A stretch of DNA of 5,430 bases from DASWRT01 sp036403035 (lineage in GTDB: Bacteria; Pseudomonadota; Alphaproteobacteria; ATCC43930; CGMCC-115725): positions 1-5,430 of the forward strand of contig DASWRT010000329.1 of assembly GCA_036403035.1 (NCBI GenBank), read 5' to 3'. Under the pieces are notes generated by a model. The model did no database searches. It saw only the letters and a list, made by a program, of their open reading frames with translations, and was not told where the DNA came from. The position numbers were made by a program, and so were the translations under genes. Positions 1 through 5,430 of this stretch are shown one piece after another (position 1 is the stretch's first letter; the number at the start of each line of letters is the position of its first letter).

Positions 1-140
1 GCCCCGGAGGCGACCTCGCGGAAGCCGAGGCCGCGGTGGCGGCGCTTCTTCGGGAACCCGCCGGCACCGGCGCGCAGGAGCGCCGACACGTCGCCGGACG
101 GAATAGCTTCGCAGTTGGTCCTGAAGAACAGGCGCGCTAA
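1..140 (+). CDS. Possible C-terminal end of a convergent gene, cut by the window edge
   Basis: Plus-strand frame 3 is open from the window edge to a TAA at 138-140 and encodes about 45 residues. The tail begins PGGDLAEAEAAVAALLREPA, a helical Ala/Glu-rich stretch, followed by a basic segment with AGRNSF. Third positions are mostly G or C in the first half, as expected for a real gene in this genome. The pattern (Gly-Asp, an Ala-rich helix, 'LL-x-x-P', then Arg-rich and AGR-x-x-F) loosely recalls the C-terminal helix of GT4-type glycosyltransferases, but this is weak and no catalytic part is in view. The stop overlaps the stop of the minus-strand barrel gene by 4 bp, so the two genes would converge tail to tail. 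A minus-strand frame in the same DNA, from a GTG near 88, is also open to the edge, so the assignment is uncertain. Confidence 0.4.
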   Translation, partial: PGGDLAEAEAAVAALLREPAGTGAQERRHVAGRNSFAVGPEEQAR

Positions 141-1408
141 AAGAACAGGCGGGCGCTGAGCTGAAGCTGGGTGTCGACGGTCTTCGGGTTGACGCCCCCA
201 CTCGCGCGCAGCGCGCGGAAGCTGTCGATCGCGAGAACCTCGCCGCTGAGCCGCAGCCATGGCTTGGGACGCCAGCCGAGATCGACGGTAAGGGCGTGGC
301 CGTGCTCGCTGCGGTTGATGCCATCGGCCGGGTTGAAGCCGGACGTGCCGAACTGGTCGATGCGCGCGGCGAGGCGCCACTCGTCGGTGATGTTCCAGCC
401 GACGAGGGCGTAGGCGGCATAGAACTTCGTCTCCGTGTCGAAGACCACGTGGCCGACGCGCGTGTCGCCGAGCATGCCCTGCGCCATCACGACGAAATCG
501 CCGAACTCGCCGCTGTAGCCGGCGCTCCAGAAGCGCGTGTGCCACGCGCTGGTGGTGGGGTTCGCGCCGATGTCGGCTTTGTTGTTGTAATAGATCAGCG
601 TCGTCTTGCCGTAGTCCGGCACGTCCCAGGAGGCGCCGACGTAATAGCCCGGCGTGCTGTCGATCTCGTCGAAGACCCGGCTGTTGGCGGGCGGGTTGCC
701 GCCCGCGAAGAGATCCGGCTCGCGGACATGGCCGCCCAGCGGCGTGATGCGGTCGGTCAGGCTCCAGCCGCGCTCGCCGAGCAGCGTCCCCGCCGTGTCG
801 TTGGCGGCGAACACCGAGCCGATCGCTTCCACCGTGCCGAGCGCGCCGCCGGTCCGGTACTCGACGCGGCCCTCGCCGCCGACCGGACGCACTTCCTCGC
901 CGATCCAGCTGTTGATCGCGGAGTTGGTCAGCGTCCACAGGCTGGTCCAGCCGAGCCCTTCGTTCTCGACGGACACCGGCGGGAAGAAGGCGCCCGCCTT
1001 CACCGTATAGCGGAACGCGGTCGTCGAGACCGGCCGGTAGCGGACGAACGCCTCGGTGACGCCGAAGCGCGGGTCCTGCCCCGAATCGTACCGGGCGGTG
1101 GCTACGGCCAGGATCTCCGGCGTCAATTCGATCCGCGGGACCAGCACGACGCCGCCGATCTGCGGGTCGACGTCCCCGCCGCCGCCGTAGCGCAGCTTGC
1201 CGAATCCGCCCTTAAGCCAGCTCTGCTCGCCGGTCGGATGCACCAGCCGCGCCTCGGCGAAGCCGTCGAACTTGAATTCCTGCGCTTGCGCTGCGGCAGC
1301 ATACGCAAGACACAGAAGAAACGCCGTGGCGGAAACAGAGGCGGCTGCGGCGGCCGGGCCGCGCGCTTCTCCCTGCGTCCGCTTCAAGCCGGCCACGTCA
1401 CCGGTCAT
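137..1408 (-). CDS. Outer-membrane beta-barrel (porin-like) protein, function unknown
   Basis: The product has 423 residues. Residues 1-42 form a long Sec signal peptide: a polar N-region with Lys9-Arg10, a hydrophobic Ala/Leu core at about 19-40, and a likely AQA|Q cleavage after residue 42. The mature chain starts EFKFDGFAEARL and continues as alternating polar/aromatic segments typical of transmembrane beta strands. It ends LQLSARLFF with a C-terminal Phe, the signature recognised by the BAM assembly machinery. Length and ending fit a 14-18-strand barrel, but no named porin family is recognisable, so the substrate is unknown. The start is the ATG at 1408-1406, which overlaps the TGA of the phosphatase gene (ATGA). 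That implies translational coupling and expression from the upstream promoter. The N-region is longer than usual, but no better in-frame start follows it. Being placed third behind a cupredoxin and a receptor suggests a role in bringing a ligand across the outer membrane; this is inference. Confidence 0.85.
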   Translation of the reverse strand: MTGDVAGLKRTQGEARGPAAAAASVSATAFLLCLAYAAAAQAQEFKFDGFAEARLVHPTGEQSWLKGGFGKLRYGGGGDVDPQIGGVVLVPRIELTPEILAVATARYDSGQDPRFGVTEAFVRYRPVSTTAFRYTVKAGAFFPPVSVENEGLGWTSLWTLTNSAINSWIGEEVRPVGGEGRVEYRTGGALGTVEAIGSVFAANDTAGTLLGERGWSLTDRITPLGGHVREPDLFAGGNPPANSRVFDEIDSTPGYYVGASWDVPDYGKTTLIYYNNKADIGANPTTSAWHTRFWSAGYSGEFGDFVVMAQGMLGDTRVGHVVFDTETKFYAAYALVGWNITDEWRLAARIDQFGTSGFNPADGINRSEHGHALTVDLGWRPKPWLRLSGEVLAIDSFRALRASGGVNPKTVDTQLQLSARLFF

Positions 1409-3852
1409 CTCTGGTTTCCCCTGCCCGTCTCGCCGTCCAGCCGCAGCACGAGAAGCGTCGTATCGTCTCCCGGCGGCCTCGTCCCCGAAAAAGCGCGGAC
1501 ATCGTCCAGGATGAGGTTAACGACCTCCTCGGGCGAGCGATCCGCAAAGCGGTGCAATGTCGCGGCGAGGCGTGCCTCGCCGTACATCTCGCCGGCCTCG
1601 TTCTCGGCCTCGGAGATGCCGTCGCTGTAGAGCACGAGCGTGTCGCCCGGCTCCAGCCGGTGCTCCGCTTCGCCGTAATGCTGCGCCTCCAAGACGCCGA
1701 GCGCCATACCCTGCGCCTCGGTAAGCCGCGCGACCTCACCGCCGCCGCCACCGCCGGGGCCGGCGGCGCGATGGACGCGCAGCGCGTAGGGATGGCCAGC
1801 ACTCGCGTAGGTCAGCGCTCCGGTGCCGATATCGAGGATGCCTAGCAGCACGGTCACGAACATCAAGGCCGGGTTGTTGAGGGCCAGGAAGTCGTTGACG
1901 TCGGCGAGGAGGACCGCCGGGCTCCCGGTCTGGCGGCTTTCCGCGCGCAGGCTGCTGCGCGCCATGCTCGCGAACATCGCGGCGGCGATGCCCTTGCCCG
2001 ACGCGTCGCCGACCGCGAGGAGCAGGCGGCGATCGTCGAGCATCACGAAATCGTAGAAGTCGCCGCCGACCTCGCGCAGCGCGTTCATCCGCGCCTCGAT
2101 CCCGGCGACGAAGCCGCCGGCCTGGAAGCGGTACGAGGGGGGAAGCGTACCGATCTGCAACTCGCGGGCGAAGGCGAGATCCTGCTCCTCGGCGGCCTGG
2201 AGGCGCTGCCGCTCCTCCATCGTCTCGCGGAGCGTCGCCAGCGTGCGGTCGAGGTCGCGATAGGCGGCGGCGTTGGACAGCGCGACGGCGCCGTAGGCGC
2301 AGAGCGAGCGGAAGACCAGCTGCTCCCGCTGACCGTAGGCGCCGGGCCGCGCGGACTGTACCGACAGCACGCCGAGCAGCCGGTCGCCCGCAAGCAGCGG
2401 ACCGAACAGCGCGCTCGCCGTCGTCTGCCGGCGCGGCTCGCCGCCATCGCCGCCGCCGGACGGCGCCGGGGCCTCGACGAGGAGCTGCCGGCGGTCGCGC
2501 GCCGCCGCCGCGACGGGACTCTCCGGATCGCCGAGCGGGATGCGGACCGGCACCGGCATCGGCGTGGCGCGGTCGACGCCGTATCCCAGCGTCAGCGCCG
2601 CGCCGTCTCGATCAAGGAGATAAACGGCGAGCACCGGCACGTCGAGCAGGTCGGCGAGATGGCGCCGCAGGGTCGCGAGCACCGACTCCGCGTCGAGCGT
2701 GCCGGTGATCTCCTGCCCAACCTCGCCGAGCCGCGCGAGCGTCCGGATCTCGACCTCCAGCACGGCGGCGCGTTCCGCCTCGGCGGCGGCGGCGCGTATC
2801 CGCTCCTCGCGCTCGCCGATCGCATGCGCCATCTTGCCGAGCGCGGCGTTGAGCAGCCCGATCTCGTCCTTCTGCTCCGCCGGGGGCGGCGGGGAATAAT
2901 CGCCGACCTCGATGCGCCGCGCTATGGCGGCCAGCCCTTCGAGCGGCCGGGCGACGCCGCGCGCGATCAGCACCGCGCCGGCCAGCGCCGCGGCGAGGCC
3001 GGCCGCCAGCAGGACCGCGAACGCGGCGAGCACCGGCCGGTAGGCCCGGAGCGCCTCGTCGAGCGAGTAGCCGAGGACGGCGACGACCGGCCGGCTGCCG
3101 GCAGGGGTGTCGAGGTGCAACGCCAGCATCAGCATCTCCTGCCCGTCGGCGGTGGTCAGCGCCGGCTCCACGGGGAGCGGCGCGCCGGGCGGCGGCAGGT
3201 GCGCGACCAGCCCGGCCGCCGCGTTCCCGGCGACCGGCCGCCAGCGCCCGCCGCCGTCGCCGGGATCCGTCACCAGCGAGATCGCCTTCGGCAGCGAGCC
3301 CAGCTCCTGCAAGCGCATCAGGAACCGGCCGTCGATCGGGATGCCGGCGCCGATATAGGCGATCGCCTCGGGCGCCAGGACCGGCACCAGGACCAGCCAA
3401 TACACGCTGCCCTCCACCGCGACGACCGAGGCGGCGTAGTTGTCGGCGCCGCTCGCCTCGTCGAGCATGCCGGCGAACGGGAACCGCGCGCCGGCTTCGT
3501 CCGGGTTCGTCGTGTCGGCGTCCACCGTGCCGTCGAGGCCGATCAGGAGCATGCGCGCGGCGCCGACCCGCCGGCCGTGGTTGCGCAGCGCCGACAGCAC
3601 GGTGCCGCGGTCGCGCTGCGCGATCGCCTGCCGCAGCGCGAAGTCCCGCGCCAACACCTCGACGCTGCCGGCGACTTGATCGCCGAGTGCGTCGAGCTGC
3701 CGCGTGAACTGGCCGGCCGCCGCCGCGAGCTGCGCCTTGCCTTCGCCGATCAGGACGGCGCGGGTGGCGACATAGACCGACCCCGCGGTCAGGAGCTGCA
3801 CCGTGGCGAGCGTGATGACCAGGAAGATGGAGAGGCGGCGGCGGAAACCCAT
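1405..3852 (-). CDS. Membrane receptor Ser/Thr phosphatase: Cache-like sensor, HAMP, GAF, SpoIIE/PP2C
   Basis: The product is 815 residues from the ATG at 3852 (MGFRRRLSIFL). Domains in order: TM1 about 7-29; a periplasmic sensor about 30-270 resembling double-Cache (dCache_3-type) sensors, with FALRQAIAQRDR and the 'MLLIGLDGTV' strand; TM2 about 272-297; HAMP about 297-350; coiled coil about 345-380; GAF about 385-530; a linker helix about 535-570; and a SpoIIE/RsbU-type PP2C domain about 590-805. Metal-binding phosphatase motifs are all present: GGDFYD (596-601), GDASGKG (615-621), SAGHPY (684-689), YSDG (742-745) and GDDTT (795-799). The enzyme should therefore be active. By family knowledge, such proteins dephosphorylate an anti-anti-sigma (STAS) protein or a related target in partner switching; no STAS or kinase partner is in this window. 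The frame is open upstream to an ATG at 3930, but those extra 26 residues are partly encoded by the inserted repeat, and a hydrophobic TM1 straight after MGFRRR favours the inner start. The only Shine-Dalgarno-like sequence is a weak GAGAG close to the start. Confidence 0.93.
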   Translation of the reverse strand: MGFRRRLSIFLVITLATVQLLTAGSVYVATRAVLIGEGKAQLAAAAGQFTRQLDALGDQVAGSVEVLARDFALRQAIAQRDRGTVLSALRNHGRRVGAARMLLIGLDGTVDADTTNPDEAGARFPFAGMLDEASGADNYAASVVAVEGSVYWLVLVPVLAPEAIAYIGAGIPIDGRFLMRLQELGSLPKAISLVTDPGDGGGRWRPVAGNAAAGLVAHLPPPGAPLPVEPALTTADGQEMLMLALHLDTPAGSRPVVAVLGYSLDEALRAYRPVLAAFAVLLAAGLAAALAGAVLIARGVARPLEGLAAIARRIEVGDYSPPPPAEQKDEIGLLNAALGKMAHAIGEREERIRAAAAEAERAAVLEVEIRTLARLGEVGQEITGTLDAESVLATLRRHLADLLDVPVLAVYLLDRDGAALTLGYGVDRATPMPVPVRIPLGDPESPVAAAARDRRQLLVEAPAPSGGGDGGEPRRQTTASALFGPLLAGDRLLGVLSVQSARPGAYGQREQLVFRSLCAYGAVALSNAAAYRDLDRTLATLRETMEERQRLQAAEEQDLAFARELQIGTLPPSYRFQAGGFVAGIEARMNALREVGGDFYDFVMLDDRRLLLAVGDASGKGIAAAMFASMARSSLRAESRQTGSPAVLLADVNDFLALNNPALMFVTVLLGILDIGTGALTYASAGHPYALRVHRAAGPGGGGGGEVARLTEAQGMALGVLEAQHYGEAEHRLEPGDTLVLYSDGISEAENEAGEMYGEARLAATLHRFADRSPEEVVNLILDDVRAFSGTRPPGDDTTLLVLRLDGETGRGNQR
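1418..1422 (-). promoter_or_regulatory. Ribosome binding site of the barrel gene
   Basis: On the minus strand AGGGG lies 9 nt before the ATG at 1408. It falls inside the last codons of the phosphatase gene. It supports the ATGA-overlap start and reinitiation or coupled translation rather than a start further inside the signal peptide. Confidence 0.5.
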
Positions 3853-3890
3853 TCTCTCGGCCGTGGTCGATCTGCCCCGTCGGACCGGGC

Positions 3891-3924
3891 CTAGCCCGGA
3901 TTTCTCCCAAGGAGCAGTGCTGCG
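3891..3924 (+). repeat. Left terminal inverted repeat
   Basis: This arm begins CTAGCCCGGATTTCTCC and ends GAGCAGTGCTGCG. It matches 4140-4173 in reverse complement at all 34 positions. The match stops abruptly on both sides: inside, TTGCAC here faces AGGCCC in the other arm; outside, the flanking bases differ. This is what is expected of the ends of an inserted element. Confidence 0.92.
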
Positions 3925-4036
3925 TTGCACGCTGTTGACGCGGGGTTAGGAGCCGGGCTCTCAGCGAAGCTTTGCTTCGCCTGCCGCCAGCCGGAACGGA
4001 GTTCCGGCAAGAGCCCGCGCACCAACAGCGTGCAAC
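3924..4036. repeat. Structured lobe A inside the element (nested inverted repeats)
   Basis: A perfect 13-bp inverted repeat, GTTGCACGCTGTT at 3924-3936 against AACAGCGTGCAAC at 4024-4036, closes this lobe. Inside it, GGGCTCT at 3955-3961 pairs with AGAGCCC at 4010-4016. That stem encloses two tight hairpins: GCGAAGC-TTT-GCTTCGC (3964-3980) and GCCGGAAC-GGA-GTTCCGGC (3990-4008). The result is a branched, three-way-junction fold as DNA cruciform or RNA. All stems listed are perfectly complementary. Confidence 0.8.
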
Positions 4037-4051
4037 CCGAAGGGATGCCGC

Positions 4052-4132
4052 TCTTTGCCGCCGGCGGGCGTCGCGCGCCGCGTCCGATGTGCCGCATCGC
4101 TGCGCAGCGCGCTCCTACTCCGGCGGCAAAGA
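4052..4132. repeat. Structured lobe B inside the element (nested inverted repeats)
   Basis: TCTTTGCCGCCGG at 4052-4064 is the exact reverse complement of 4120-4132. Between them GCGCGC at 4073-4078 can pair with 4107-4112. CGATG (4085-4089) can pair with CATCG (4095-4099) around TGCCG. An alternative 12-bp palindrome, CGCTGCGCAGCG, lies at 4098-4109. The inner pairings compete, so only the 13-bp closing stem is certain. Confidence 0.7.
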
Positions 4133-4139
4133 TGGGCCT

Positions 4140-4173
4140 CGCAGCACTGCTCCTTGGGAGAAATCCGGGCTAG
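4140..4173 (-). repeat. Right terminal inverted repeat
   Basis: This is the exact reverse complement of 3891-3924, ending GAGAAATCCGGGCTAG. The TAG stop of the cupredoxin gene (minus strand, 4172-4170) lies within its terminal CTAG. Insertion at CTAG preserved that stop. Confidence 0.92.
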
Positions 4174-4886
4174 TAGTCGCTCTTCTCGCGGTCGCGGCGG
4201 TTCTGGCGCTTCGACGCGGGCAGGCTGATCGTCGCAGTGAACGCGGTCGGCCCGCCCGACGCGGCGACCGTGACCGGCATCGTCGGCGGCGGCGCGCCCG
4301 GCCGCAGCCGCTGGTCCCAGACCGTCGCGGTGTACGCGCCCGGCGCGACGCCGGCGAGGCGCGCATGGCCGTCCTTGTCGGTGACTGCCGACCAGCGCGT
4401 GTCGGTGACGTAGACGAAGGCGGCCATGTGGTCGTGGATGTTGCAGCCGACCGCGGCGACCCCGGCCTTGTCGAAGCGTACCGGCGTCGAGGCGTCGCCG
4501 GGGTTCAGCACGAACTCGAAGCTCTTGATCGGCGAGAACGAATAGACGTGGTGGCGGGTATTGTCGGCGTTGTGGAACGTCACCTCGCCGCCGCGCGCGA
4601 CCACCACCACCCCCGGGATGAAGGTCTCGTTGCGCTGGTCGATCGACGCCGCGGCCAGCGCCGGAGCGGTCGCGGGGGACGCCGCAGCCGCAGCCGCGCC
4701 GGCGGCGTCGGCGGGCGTGAGCGTGACGACCGCCGCGGCGACCGGCTGGCCGCCCTCGTCCTTTACCGACGCCTGCACGTCAGCGGCGACGGCCGGGCGC
4801 GGGACGGCGGCGCAGGAGAGCGCGATGGCCAGCGATGCGCCAAGGAACGCTGCTCCAGGGAACCGGGCATTCGGTGCGGTCTGCAT
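4170..4886 (-). CDS. Periplasmic cupredoxin-domain protein ('methylamine utilization protein' type)
   Basis: The product has 238 residues. A Sec signal peptide (about 1-35) ends at AVAA|D. A beta-sandwich segment follows (VQASVKDEGGQPVAAAVVTLTP), then an Ala-rich linker (60-80). The cupredoxin core spans about 85-160. Candidate copper ligands are His112/His113 in NTRHHVYSF and Cys148, His151 and Met154 in GCNIHDHM. The Cys-x2-His-x2-Met spacing is that of amicyanin, which explains the usual database name but does not prove any role in methylamine oxidation; no mau gene is nearby. The C-terminal part (about 157-221) resembles carboxypeptidase-regulatory-like sandwich domains (TDKDGHARLAGVAPGAYTATV). 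It ends in a highly charged tail, KRQNRRDREKSDY. It is probably the first gene of the operon with the receptor phosphatase and barrel downstream. It may be a periplasmic copper or electron-transfer protein, or a sensor accessory; which one is not decided by the sequence. The start ATG at 4886 lacks a clear Shine-Dalgarno sequence. Confidence 0.88.
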   Translation of the reverse strand: MQTAPNARFPGAAFLGASLAIALSCAAVPRPAVAADVQASVKDEGGQPVAAAVVTLTPADAAGAAAAAASPATAPALAAASIDQRNETFIPGVVVVARGGEVTFHNADNTRHHVYSFSPIKSFEFVLNPGDASTPVRFDKAGVAAVGCNIHDHMAAFVYVTDTRWSAVTDKDGHARLAGVAPGAYTATVWDQRLRPGAPPPTMPVTVAASGGPTAFTATISLPASKRQNRRDREKSDY

Positions 4887-5004
4887 GTTCGACGATCAGG
4901 GCTGTAGCTGTGACTCCGGCCATGAAACCATACAGCGTCGGCGCGGATAGTCCATCTCGCGCGGCGGGTGGACGCCTGAAACATCAAAGCACTGACGGTA
5001 TTCT
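4887..5004. other. Intergenic gap between the transporter and cupredoxin genes
   Basis: This 118-bp stretch is less GC-rich than its surroundings and has no convincing gene. It is the most likely place for the promoter of the cupredoxin-phosphatase-barrel operon. No convincing strong terminator for the transporter gene is visible. Confidence 0.5.
4927..4954 (-). promoter_or_regulatory. Weak sigma-70-like promoter candidate
   Basis: On the minus strand TGGACT and TATGGT are separated by 16 bp, about 41 bp before the cupredoxin start. Each hexamer matches the consensus at only 4 of 6 positions. It is listed as the best match seen in the gap, not as an established promoter. Confidence 0.2.
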
Positions 5005-5430
5005 CTATGGCCGCAGCCGCCATGCGACGGGAACCGCGGCGGCGCAGAGCGCAGCCATGGCCCAGAACGCGGCGGCGCCGAACCTTCCGTAGAGCGCGCC
5101 GGAGGCGAGCGTCAGCAGCGCCGTCGCGGCGCCGACGGCGACCGTGCCGTAGAGCGTCAGCGCCGTCGCGGCGAGGCGCGGCGGGACGATCAGGGCCAGC
5201 AGGCGCATCGCGGCGAGATGCTGCAGCGCGAAGGTCAGGCCGTGCAGCGGCTGCACCAGGGCGACGGCCGGCAGCCACGCAGTCTGCGCCATCACCGCCC
5301 AGCGCAGCACGCCCGCCGCGGCGGCCAGCATCGTGGCGCCGGCCGGCTCCAGGCGGTCCAGCAGGGGGCGGCCGAGCACCAGGAACACCAGCACCTCGGC
5401 GGCGACGGACTCCGACCAGAGCAGGCCGAC
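5005..5430 (-). CDS. MFS_1-like transporter (HcaT-type), C-terminal part only
   Basis: The reading frame is open from the window edge to the TAG at 5007-5005 and gives 141 residues, about the last third of a roughly 390-residue carrier. The GTG at 5394 is not the true start, because the 12 codons before it (VGLLWSESVAAE) continue the family pattern. Family-like segments include the 'LLW-x-E-x-V-x-AEVLVF' helix, GRPLLDRLEP, AVLRWAV-like and LQPLHGLTFALQHLAAMRLL-like helices, and a final GALYGRFGAAAFWAM helix. Four to five hydrophobic helices are visible. This matches the MFS_1-like group that includes HcaT (3-phenylpropionate) and nucleoside:H+ symporter-type proteins of the inner membrane; the substrate cannot be told from this part. 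It lies upstream of the cupredoxin gene on the same strand, but the 118-bp gap suggests a separate transcription unit. Confidence 0.85.
   Translation of the reverse strand, partial: VGLLWSESVAAEVLVFLVLGRPLLDRLEPAGATMLAAAAGVLRWAVMAQTAWLPAVALVQPLHGLTFALQHLAAMRLLALIVPPRLAATALTLYGTVAVGAATALLTLASGALYGRFGAAAFWAMAALCAAAVPVAWRLRP

Larger units (their letters stand above)
3891..4173. mobile_element. Non-autonomous MITE-like insertion with perfect 34-bp inverted ends
   Basis: The first 34 bases (3891-3924) are the exact reverse complement of the last 34 (4140-4173). Both ends begin with the rare tetranucleotide CTAG. If CTAG (or its central TA) is the duplicated target, the element itself is 3895-4169 (275 bp, 30-bp ends) or 3894-4170 (277 bp, 31-bp ends). 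Duplicated TA or CTAG targets are known for IS630- and IS5-type transposases, so the element could be moved by one of these in trans; this is inference. No transposase or convincing gene lies inside. The interior is filled with further inverted repeats forming two lobes. It sits exactly between the cupredoxin stop codon and the phosphatase gene. It could instead be a large structured repeat of another origin; copies elsewhere in the genome would settle this. Confidence 0.75.

Noticed and set aside
296..1630. Plus-strand open frame of 444 codons opposite the barrel gene
   Set aside because: It lies antisense to a gene with a signal peptide, beta-strand pattern and terminal Phe. Its product is Arg/Ala/Val/Glu-rich low-complexity sequence, as expected from the complement of GC-biased codons, and it runs across the boundary into the phosphatase gene.
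2659..3894. Plus-strand open frame of 411 codons opposite the phosphatase
   Set aside because: The product is Arg/Gly/Ala/Asp-rich with no recognisable domain and lies antisense to the well-supported sensor, HAMP and GAF coding sequence. It is a GC-bias shadow.
2612..3910. Minus-strand open frame of 432 codons in another frame of the phosphatase
   Set aside because: It is same-strand and out of frame with the phosphatase. Its translation is Arg/Ala/Gly-rich noise, while the true frame carries clear domains.
3964..4008. The two hairpins read as a rho-independent terminator
   Set aside because: Neither hairpin is followed by a T-run on either strand. They fit better as nested stems of the inserted element.
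3891..4173. CRISPR array or tRNA-like gene
   Set aside because: There are no regularly spaced direct repeats, and the branched fold lacks a T-loop, an anticodon arm of standard size and a CCA-adjacent acceptor stem.
4804..4820. Lipoprotein signal around Cys25 of the cupredoxin protein
   Set aside because: The residues before Cys25 are ALS, with Ala rather than Leu/Val/Ile at -3, and a good AVAA signal-peptidase-I site follows at 32-35. A soluble periplasmic product is more likely.
3972..4907. Plus-strand open frame of 311 codons across the element and opposite the cupredoxin
   Set aside because: It begins in the inserted repeat and continues antisense to the cupredoxin gene. Its composition is mostly Arg/Asp/Gly/Val and no domain is visible.

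Overview
The window comes from a very GC-rich chromosome with strong G/C third-position bias. That bias leaves long open frames on the strand opposite the real genes. The gene content fits a Gram-negative proteobacterium, probably an alphaproteobacterium, although no rRNA or taxonomic marker is present to prove this. The signs are an outer-membrane beta-barrel with a terminal Phe, periplasmic signal peptides, a Cache/HAMP/SpoIIE receptor and an HcaT-like MFS carrier.

Layout: all well-supported genes lie on the minus strand, so the order of transcription runs right to left. (1) 5430-5005 is the C-terminal part of an MFS_1-like (HcaT-type) transporter cut by the window edge. (2) A 118-bp gap follows. 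(3) 4886-4170 is a secreted cupredoxin-domain protein of the kind often labelled 'methylamine utilization protein', with an amicyanin-like Cys-x2-His-x2-Met ligand loop. (4) 4173-3891 is a compact non-coding insertion with perfect 34-bp inverted ends centred on CTAG and a two-lobed set of internal inverted repeats; it looks like a MITE. (5) 3852-1405 is an 815-residue membrane receptor phosphatase (TM, periplasmic Cache-like sensor, TM, HAMP, GAF, SpoIIE/PP2C). (6) 1408-137 is an outer-membrane beta-barrel protein joined to the phosphatase by an ATGA overlap. (7) At the far left, 1-140 on the plus strand may hold the tail of a convergent gene.

Working hypothesis (inference): cupredoxin, receptor phosphatase and barrel form one envelope-to-cytoplasm signalling operon. 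The barrel would handle a ligand at the outer membrane, the cupredoxin would act in the periplasm, and the receptor would convert a periplasmic signal into dephosphorylation of an unseen cytoplasmic protein, in RsbU style. Taking out the insertion brings the cupredoxin stop and phosphatase start to about 38 bp apart, which supports an ancestral operon later interrupted by the element. The element is the least explained sequence in the window.
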